From: Actinomycetales bacterium
GTDB taxonomy: Bacteria > Actinomycetota > Actinomycetes > Actinomycetales > Microbacteriaceae
DNA: 64,000 nt
Direction: 5' to 3'
Assembly (NCBI GenBank): GCA_017308515.1
Contig: JAFKEN010000006.1
Span: forward strand, 478,479 to 542,478
In this document: positions 58,784-64,000 of the stretch, piece by piece
Layout of the letters: each line of letters opens with the position of its first letter
Position numbering within the stretch: the first letter of the stretch is position 1
Notes under the pieces: generated by a model
What the model was told of the DNA's origin: nothing
What the model saw: only the letters and a program-made list of their open reading frames with translations
Databases searched by the model: none
Program-made: the position numbers and the translations under genes

Positions 58784-60685
58784 ATGCGCCGCCTCGTCCG
58801 CCTCGTGCGCCGCGCCCCGCTCGTGGCCGCCACCCTCGCCGTCGGCGCCGTCACCCTGACGCTGCTCGCCCTCGGCCTCGCGACCCCCGCCGCCGTGGTG
58901 GCGTCCGCCTACGCGCTCGTCATCGCCGTGCGCGAACTGGTGGGCATGATCCGCGCGCTGCGGCACGGTCGGCTCGGCCTGGACCTGCTGGCGCTCCTGG
59001 CGATCGTGAGCACCGTGCTGGTGGGCGAGTACCTCGCCGCGCTCGTCGTCGTGCTCATGCTCACGAGCGGCGAGGCCCTCGAGGCGGCCGCCGCGACCCG
59101 CGCGCGCCGAGAGCTGCGGGCGCTGCTCGAGAGGGTGCCGCCGGCGGCGCATCGGCGGGAGGGCTCGGAGATCCTCGACGTGCCGCTCGACGCCGTGCGG
59201 CTCGGCGACCGCCTGCTCGTGCGTCCCGGCGAGGTCGTGCCGGTCGACGGTCGGCTCGAGTCGGCGGCCGCGTTCGACGAGTCCGCGCTCACCGGCGAGA
59301 GCCTCCCGGTCGAGCGCGACGCCGGGGAGGTGGTGCCCAGCGGCGCCGTCAACGGATCGCGGGCCGTCGGCATCGAGGTCGTCGCGGTCGCGGCCGAGAG
59401 CCGCTACCAGCGCGTCGTCGCCCTCGTGCGCGAGGCCGCCGAGAGCCGCGCTCCGCTCGTGCGCCTCGCCGACCGCTTCGCGCTGCCGTTCACGGGCCTC
59501 GCGCTCGTGCTCGCCGCGCTCGGCTGGGTGCTGAGCGGCGATCCGCATCGCGCGGCCGAGGTGCTCGTGGTCGCCACCCCCTGCCCGCTGCTCATCGCTG
59601 CGCCGGTCGCGTTCCTCGCGGGCACGGGCCGCGCCGCGGCCGCCGGCATCGTCGTCAAGTCGGCGGCGCTCGTCGAGGTGCTCGCGCGGGTGCGCACCGC
59701 CGCCTTCGACAAGACCGGCACCCTCACCGAGGGGCGACCGGTGCTGACCGCGGTCGAGCCGGAGCCGGGGTTCTCCGAGTCGGAGCTGCTCGGGCTCGTG
59801 GCCTCGGCCGAACTCTCCTCCGGCCACGTGCTCGCGAGCGCGGTCGTCGACGCCGCGCGCGAGCGCGGGGTGCGTGTCGAGACACCCGAGAGCGCCCGCG
59901 AGGAGGCGACCCACGGCGTGCGGGCGCGCGTCGGCGGGCACGAGGTGCTCGTCGGCAAGCCCGGCTTCCTCGAGTCCGCGCGGGTCGCCGGGATGCGCCG
60001 CATCGACCCGCGGGCCGGCGACGCGGTCGTCTACGCCGCCGTCGACGGGCGCTTCGCGGGCGTCCTGCGGCTGCGCGACCGGATCCGCCCCGAGACCGCC
60101 GCGACCCTCGCCGCGCTCGAGCACCTCGGCGTCGAGCGCACCGTGGTGATCAGCGGCGACGTCGACGGGACGGCCCGCGAGCTCGCCGCGCAGGCCGGCG
60201 TCGACGAGGTCTACCCCGAGTGCAGCCCGGAGGACAAGGTGCGCCTCGTCGCGGGCCTCGCCCCGCGGCCGGTGCTCATGGTGGGCGACGGCATCAACGA
60301 CGCCCCGGTGCTCGCCGCGGCGGAGATCGGCATCGCGATGGGGGCGCGCGGGGCGACGGCGGCGAGCGAGTCGGCGACCGTCGTGCTGCTGGTCGACGAT
60401 CTCGCCGCGGTCGCGCGTGCGATCGCGATCGGGCGGCGCACGGTGCGGGTCGCGCTGCAGAGCATCGGCGGCGGGATCGCGATCAGCGTCGCGCTCATGC
60501 TCGTCGCCCTCACCGGCGCGCTGCCCGCGATCGCGGGCGCCGGTCTGCAGGAGCTCGTCGATCTCGTGGCGATCCTCGCCGCGCTGCGCGCGCTGCGCCC
60601 CGGACGCGAGGAGCGCCGGCTGCTGCCGGAGGCTCCGCCGCGCGTGCCGCGGGAGGTGGGCGCCCCCGCCGCCACCGGTCGGTGA
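58784..60685 (+). CDS. P1B-type heavy-metal-translocating ATPase
   Basis: A 633-aa metal pump. The phosphorylation site is AAFDKTGTLTEG, the A-domain motif FDESALTGESLPVERD, and the hinge GDGINDAPVLAAAEIG. The metal-site helix has VATPCPLLIAAPVAF near residue 265: TPCP, not the CPC or SPC of Cu/Zn pumps. LQSIGGGI and AGLQELVDLVAIL in the last helices resemble the P1B-5 (Ni/Fe-type) pattern. There is no N-terminal HMA domain and no C-terminal hemerythrin domain. ATG 58784 lacks a clear Shine-Dalgarno; an upstream GTG at 58751 is possible. Divergent from hsp20. Confidence 0.88.
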   Translation: MRRLVRLVRRAPLVAATLAVGAVTLTLLALGLATPAAVVASAYALVIAVRELVGMIRALRHGRLGLDLLALLAIVSTVLVGEYLAALVVVLMLTSGEALEAAAATRARRELRALLERVPPAAHRREGSEILDVPLDAVRLGDRLLVRPGEVVPVDGRLESAAAFDESALTGESLPVERDAGEVVPSGAVNGSRAVGIEVVAVAAESRYQRVVALVREAAESRAPLVRLADRFALPFTGLALVLAALGWVLSGDPHRAAEVLVVATPCPLLIAAPVAFLAGTGRAAAAGIVVKSAALVEVLARVRTAAFDKTGTLTEGRPVLTAVEPEPGFSESELLGLVASAELSSGHVLASAVVDAARERGVRVETPESAREEATHGVRARVGGHEVLVGKPGFLESARVAGMRRIDPRAGDAVVYAAVDGRFAGVLRLRDRIRPETAATLAALEHLGVERTVVISGDVDGTARELAAQAGVDEVYPECSPEDKVRLVAGLAPRPVLMVGDGINDAPVLAAAEIGIAMGARGATAASESATVVLLVDDLAAVARAIAIGRRTVRVALQSIGGGIAISVALMLVALTGALPAIAGAGLQELVDLVAILAALRALRPGREERRLLPEAPPRVPREVGAPAATGR

Positions 60686-60695
60686 GACGGGGGCG

Positions 60696-60711
60696 CGGGG
60701 ATCGGTCCCCG
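60696..60711. terminator. Short hairpin between convergent genes
   Basis: CGGGGA-TCGG-TCCCCG, six-base arms and four-base loop, between the P-type ATPase (ends 60685) and the minus-strand oxidoreductase (ends 60717). Confidence 0.45.
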
Positions 60712-60716
60712 TGAGC

Positions 60717-62267
60717 TCAGTAGCCCGTGAAGTCGTCCTTCACGACGCGGCGCACGCCGAGCGCGCGCAGGTCGCGGGTGAGGCTCGCCACCAGCCGCGG
60801 CGGGCCGGAGACGAAGGCGTGCCGCTCGGCCGCGTCGGGCACCACGGCGCGCACGAGCTCCGCGTCGAGCCGGCCGGCGACGAAGGTCCAGTTGTCGGGC
60901 AGGGCGGTCGGCGCGCTCGGGGCGACGAGCACCACGCGCGTGCCGGCCCGCTCGAGCAGGTCGCGGAAGGCGATCTCCTCCGGGTCGGAGACGGCGTAGA
61001 CGAGCACGGCGTCGCGCGCGACGCCGTGGGCGAGGTCGTCGGCGATGCCGCTCGCGAAGGGGGTGATGCCGATCCCGCCGGCCGCGAGCAGCACCTTCTC
61101 GCGCGGGTCGGGAAGGGTGAAGTCGCCGCCGACGAGGGTCGCGTGCACCGTCGTGCCCGGCTCCAGCGCGAGCAGCGCTCTCTTGAACGACGAGGGCGGA
61201 TCGGAGGCGCGCACGCCGATCGAGATCGGTTCGTCGGCCCCGCGCGCGGAGGCGATGCTGAACACGCGGCGCTGGCCCTTCGCGTCGGTGCCGCGGTGCG
61301 GCAGGGTCAGCTCGAGGTACTGGCCGGGGGCGAAGGAGACCGGGCGCCGCGGACGGAAGTCGAGGCGCCAGGAGGTCGGGGTCATCCGCTCGGTGCGCAG
61401 CAGTTCGAGGCGCACGCCCCGTCGCTGACCGACCAGGAACGCGAGCACGTTGCCGATCACGAGCGCCAGCTGGAACGAGACGAAGACGGGGCCGATCGAG
61501 AGCAGCGCGCCCGAGAGCGCTCCGACGACCCCCGCGTAGAGCAGGCGCTGCCAGTCCCGCGGCGGCAGGGTCAGCGGTTCGGTGAGCATGAAGCCCGCGA
61601 CGAACAGCACCGGCGAGGCGATGAGCGCGGTGCCGAGCGCGTCGAGCGGCGCGGCGCCGAAGGAGAGGTAGCGCGCCCACGACACTCCGCCCGCGAGCAG
61701 CACGAACAGCGCCACCATGCCGAGCCGCTGGGTGCGCAGCGCGATGAGCAGGCCGCCGACGACGACGAAGGGCGCGAGCACGGGCGTGCCCGCCCACCAG
61801 CCGTTGAAGGTGAGCCCGGTCGCGGTGACGATCGTCGCGGCGACGGCGGCCGGGTTGGCGAGGTGGCGGCCGCGGATCGCGAGCAGGTACTTCGAGCCGC
61901 CCGCGATCGCGCCGGCGAGGGCGAGCACCGCCCAGCCCACCGGTTCGGTCGCGGCGGGCAGCACGATCGCGAGGATCAGCCCGGTGATGATCGAGGACTC
62001 GAGGTGCGTCGGGCGGCGGACGGCGAGCCCGAACAGCACGCTCGTGCCGACCGTGCACACCACGACGACCGCGGTGCTGAGCACGAGCGCGAGCACCGGG
62101 GGGACGCCCGAGACGCCCGCGGCGCCGGCGGGGGTGATGACGCCCGCGAGGGTGAAGGCCCACGCGGCGACGTGGATGACGCCCAGCCAGACGAGCACCA
62201 TCCGGTACATCGTGACCGCGCCCAGCACGCCGGTGATCCGGCCGCGGGCGGTATCCAGTGCCGTCAT
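60717..62267 (-). CDS. RnfD/NqrB-like membrane domain fused to a ferredoxin-reductase-type flavoprotein
   Basis: A 516-aa fusion. Residues about 20-275 hold some eight hydrophobic segments with RnfD-like motifs: HLESSIITGLILAIVLPA, GSKYLLAIRGRHLANPAA and FMLTEPLTLPPRDW. From about residue 285 a cytosolic FNR domain follows: SFAPGQYLELTLP, RRVFSIASARG (FAD), LLAAGGIGITPFASGI near residue 395 (NAD(P)), and the C-terminal VVKDDFTGY. No SGAT flavinylation motif is seen in the membrane part. It likely moves electrons from NAD(P)H across the membrane to the FMN lipoprotein encoded upstream. AGGAG is five bases before the ATG; apbE ends two bases upstream. Confidence 0.87.
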   Translation of the reverse strand: MTALDTARGRITGVLGAVTMYRMVLVWLGVIHVAAWAFTLAGVITPAGAAGVSGVPPVLALVLSTAVVVVCTVGTSVLFGLAVRRPTHLESSIITGLILAIVLPAATEPVGWAVLALAGAIAGGSKYLLAIRGRHLANPAAVAATIVTATGLTFNGWWAGTPVLAPFVVVGGLLIALRTQRLGMVALFVLLAGGVSWARYLSFGAAPLDALGTALIASPVLFVAGFMLTEPLTLPPRDWQRLLYAGVVGALSGALLSIGPVFVSFQLALVIGNVLAFLVGQRRGVRLELLRTERMTPTSWRLDFRPRRPVSFAPGQYLELTLPHRGTDAKGQRRVFSIASARGADEPISIGVRASDPPSSFKRALLALEPGTTVHATLVGGDFTLPDPREKVLLAAGGIGITPFASGIADDLAHGVARDAVLVYAVSDPEEIAFRDLLERAGTRVVLVAPSAPTALPDNWTFVAGRLDAELVRAVVPDAAERHAFVSGPPRLVASLTRDLRALGVRRVVKDDFTGY

Positions 62268-62269
62268 CG

Positions 62270-63175
62270 TCACTCCTTGTCGGGGCCGGGGCGCAGGAAC
62301 AACTCTGCCGGGAAACCGGGCCCCACCTCCACCCGGCCGTCCGCGCGCATGCGCGCCCAGCGCGCCTCGCGCAGCGCGTCGGCGACCGCGCGCGGCAGCA
62401 GCAGCAGCGCGGTGGCGAATCCGTCGGCGGTCATCGCGTCCTCGGCCACGACCCAGCTGGCGACGTAGCGGGTGACCGGGCGACCCGTGGTCGCGTCGAG
62501 CACGTGGTGCAGGCCCGCGCCCCACGCGCGGCGGTTCGTCGCGCTCGCGGCGAAGCCCGCGCCGGCCGGGAGTTCGAGCACGCCGATCGCGCGGCCGGGA
62601 TCCGCCGGGTGCTCGAGCGCGATGCGCAGGTCGCGCTCGCCGTGGTGGCGCACGTCGCCGCCTCCGTCGACCGTCGCCCCGCGCACCCCGCGGTCGGCCA
62701 GGAGCTCGGCGACGAGGTCGACGAGCTGACCCTTGCCGGCGGCGCCGACGTCGAGCAGCACGGGCGCGGGGGTATCGAGCCGGGCGCCGTCCCAGGCGAG
62801 CGCGTCCTCCCAGCGCGGCGCCGGCCCCGCCGGCCCGGCGGGGTGCAGCGAGTAGGCAGGGTCGTAGCCGAGGGTCTCGAGCGCGCGGCCGACGAGCGGG
62901 CTGACCCGCCCGTCGCTCAGCTCGTAGAGGCGGCGGTAGAGCGCGAGCAGCGGCCCGGCCTCGGCCGGCAGGGCCCAGGAACCCGGCTCGCGCGCGATGC
63001 GGGAGACGAGAGAGTCGTCGCGGAAGCGCGACCAGGTGCGGTCGTAGCGCTCCACGAGGGCGGCCACCGCCGCGGCGACCTCCGGCGTCAGCGGCTCGGG
63101 GCTGTCGATCCGCCAGACGGTGCCGATCGCCTCGAAGCCGTGGGCGTGATCCGCCGGCGGGAGGAGCGGGCTCAG
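62270..63175 (-). CDS. apbE: FAD:protein FMN transferase ApbE, apparent CTG start
   Basis: ApbE covalently attaches FMN from FAD to Ser/Thr of partner proteins outside the cytosol. The family motifs are WSRFRDDSLVSRI, LDVGAAGKGQLVDLVAELL, ATVDGGGDVRHHG and HHVLDATTGRPV, with AEDAMTADGFATALLL. The first in-frame ATG/GTG/TTG is the GTG at 63067, but that would omit the conserved HGFEAIGTVWRIDSPEP strand encoded just upstream. The only initiator-like codon that restores it is CTG at 63175, in a CTGA overlap with the FMN-protein stop and with GAGG seven bases upstream. This gives 301 aa, the normal length. No signal peptide is seen. Confidence 0.82.
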   Translation of the reverse strand: MSPLLPPADHAHGFEAIGTVWRIDSPEPLTPEVAAAVAALVERYDRTWSRFRDDSLVSRIAREPGSWALPAEAGPLLALYRRLYELSDGRVSPLVGRALETLGYDPAYSLHPAGPAGPAPRWEDALAWDGARLDTPAPVLLDVGAAGKGQLVDLVAELLADRGVRGATVDGGGDVRHHGERDLRIALEHPADPGRAIGVLELPAGAGFAASATNRRAWGAGLHHVLDATTGRPVTRYVASWVVAEDAMTADGFATALLLLPRAVADALREARWARMRADGRVEVGPGFPAELFLRPGPDKE

Positions 63176-63600
63176 CTGGCCGCCTCGGCCTTGATCTTCT
63201 CGAGGGCCTGGTTGAACCCGCCGCTCGTGAGCGAGGAGCCGCCGACCTTGTGCACGTCGAGGGTGTCGATGTCCTTGCCGACGACCTCGGCCGCGATCCC
63301 GTCGACGAAGAAGCCCTGGTAGCGCTGCGAGTCGGGGTTGTCGCCGTGGCCGACGACGGTGACCGACTCGACGATGTCGTTCGCGAGGGTGAGGGTCACG
63401 TCGACCTGCTCGGGGCCGTGCGGCGAGACGTAGTCGCCGCTCGCGGTGTAGGTGCCGTCGGTGTAGGGCCCGCCGGTCGTGCCGCCGGAGGCGGTGGCCG
63501 GCGCGCAGCCGGCGAGCAGGCCGCCGAGGGCGGCGGTGCCGAGCAGCGCGGTCGCGGTGGCGGTGCGGGGGGTCGCGAGGCGGGCGCGAGGGGAGGTCAT
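63172..63600 (-). CDS. FMN-binding domain lipoprotein
   Basis: A 142-aa exported protein with signal peptide and lipobox LLAGC (Cys32), a short linker, and an FMN-bind domain: GPYTDGTYTASGDYVSPHGP, VDVTLTLANDIVESVTVVG and the flavinylation region VGGSSLTSGGFNQALEKI near residues 119-136. The usual target motif is SGAT-like; here it is GGSS, with Ser as the probable FMN acceptor. GGAG is eight bases before the ATG. It is the first gene of the FMN-protein/apbE/RnfD-FNR operon and is expected to be flavinylated by the ApbE next door. Confidence 0.87.
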   Translation of the reverse strand: MTSPRARLATPRTATATALLGTAALGGLLAGCAPATASGGTTGGPYTDGTYTASGDYVSPHGPEQVDVTLTLANDIVESVTVVGHGDNPDSQRYQGFFVDGIAAEVVGKDIDTLDVHKVGGSSLTSGGFNQALEKIKAEAAS

Positions 63601-63760
63601 GGCGGCGGCTCCGAGCGGCTCGGCGGGATCCCGTGCGGGCTGCTCGGGACTGTCAGGATGCCCGACCCGGGTGTCGGGATCGGCCCGCGCCGCTGGGAAC
63701 GTGCTGTGAGTGCGCCGGATCGATGCCGCGATCCGCCGCCGGCTCCGCTCCCGCGTGCCC

Positions 63761-63796
63761 TTGCATTCAGTTTGTTCGTACGCTTTACTAACAAAC
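63761..63796 (+). promoter_or_regulatory. Promoter and inverted-repeat operator of the ROK regulator
   Basis: TTGCAT (63761-63766), 17-bp spacer, TTTACT (63784-63789), seven bases before the ATG. A perfect inverted repeat GTTTGTT-N13-AACAAAC (63770-63776 and 63790-63796) brackets the -10 and ends at the start codon, suggesting autoregulation of a leaderless message. Confidence 0.65.
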
Positions 63797-64000
63797 ATGC
63801 CGACCGGGACGACGGAGACCGCGGGCTCGAGCGCCGCCGGCGCTGCGGGCCCCGTCGCCGCGAGCGCCGAGCGGCGCGCCCTGCTCAAGCAGCTGCCCGA
63901 GCACGCGCGCGAGCACAACCGCTCCCTCGTGCTGCAGACCCTCTACCGCGAGGCCGGCCTCAGCCGCGCCGACGTCGCGCGCGCCACCGGCCTCACCCGG
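63797..64000 (+). CDS. ROK family transcriptional regulator, N-terminal part
   Basis: The first 68 codons are in the window. After a Gly/Ala/Ser-rich start, the sequence LKQLPEHAREHNRSLVLQTL, then YREAGLSRADVARATGLTR, is the MarR-like winged helix that begins XylR/NagC-type ROK repressors. The sugar-kinase-like part lies beyond the end. No Shine-Dalgarno is present; the promoter and operator suggest a leaderless autoregulated transcript. It is divergent from the flavin electron-transfer operon. Confidence 0.8.
   Translation, partial: MPTGTTETAGSSAAGAAGPVAASAERRALLKQLPEHAREHNRSLVLQTLYREAGLSRADVARATGLTR

Overview
The window is about 70% G+C by eye, densely packed and strongly GC3-biased. Gene content and order (glmS-acpS-alr-tsaE-tsaB-rimI-tsaD; guaB3-glpD; DUF3817-guaA; DUF6350-purN-purH; CIRCE and HAIR heat-shock boxes) point to a chromosomal segment of an actinobacterium, most likely a member of the Microbacteriaceae. 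The family assignment is inference from synteny; no rRNA is present. I see no tRNA or rRNA gene, insertion sequence, prophage or CRISPR array.

Layout. 1-4725: cell-wall and tRNA-modification operon on the + strand (glmS 3' end, acpS, alr, tsaE, tsaB, rimI, tsaD), almost entirely coupled by 4-bp stop/start overlaps. 4791-8500: small membrane proteins, a THUMP-like methyltransferase, an orphan groES under two CIRCE operators, and rarD. 8691-14232: a branched-chain amino-acid-type ABC importer, with livK on + converging on livH-livM-livG-livF on -; LivH carries an exported Ig-like domain at its N-terminus. 14469-22609: guaB, a nuclease-like AbiEi-family gene between inverted repeats, a TetR-controlled ABC efflux operon, guaB3 and glpD. 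22636-30767: KhtTU-like K+/H+ antiporter pair, SURF1, DUF3817, guaA and two tandem dynamin-like GTPases.

30764-41158: Bax-inhibitor-like protein, GDPD, pcrA helicase, MFS exporter divergent from a PadR regulator, MpaB-like oxygenase and sucCD. 41265-50165: secreted alpha/beta hydrolase, DUF6350-purN-purH, and a heterodimeric ABC exporter whose two subunits have complementary degenerate ATP sites. 50233-58008: LLM oxidoreductase, VOC protein, sdaA, alkyltransferase-like protein, GNAT, monomeric icd, ZIP transporter, YdeI-like and a small membrane protein. 58185-63600: hsp20 under stacked CIRCE and HAIR operators, a divergent P1B-type metal ATPase, and a three-gene flavin electron-transfer cassette (FMN-binding lipoprotein, ApbE, RnfD/ferredoxin-reductase fusion). 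The window ends in the first 68 codons of a ROK-type regulator.

Themes. Purine synthesis genes recur (guaB, guaB3, guaA, purN, purH). Many transcription units have a -10-like hexamer ending exactly six bases before the start codon and no Shine-Dalgarno sequence, which implies widespread leaderless mRNA. The most interesting items are the dual CIRCE/HAIR hsp20 promoter, the flavinylation cassette whose apbE appears to start at CTG inside a CTGA overlap, the LivH fusion, and the inverted-repeat-flanked AbiEi/nuclease gene.
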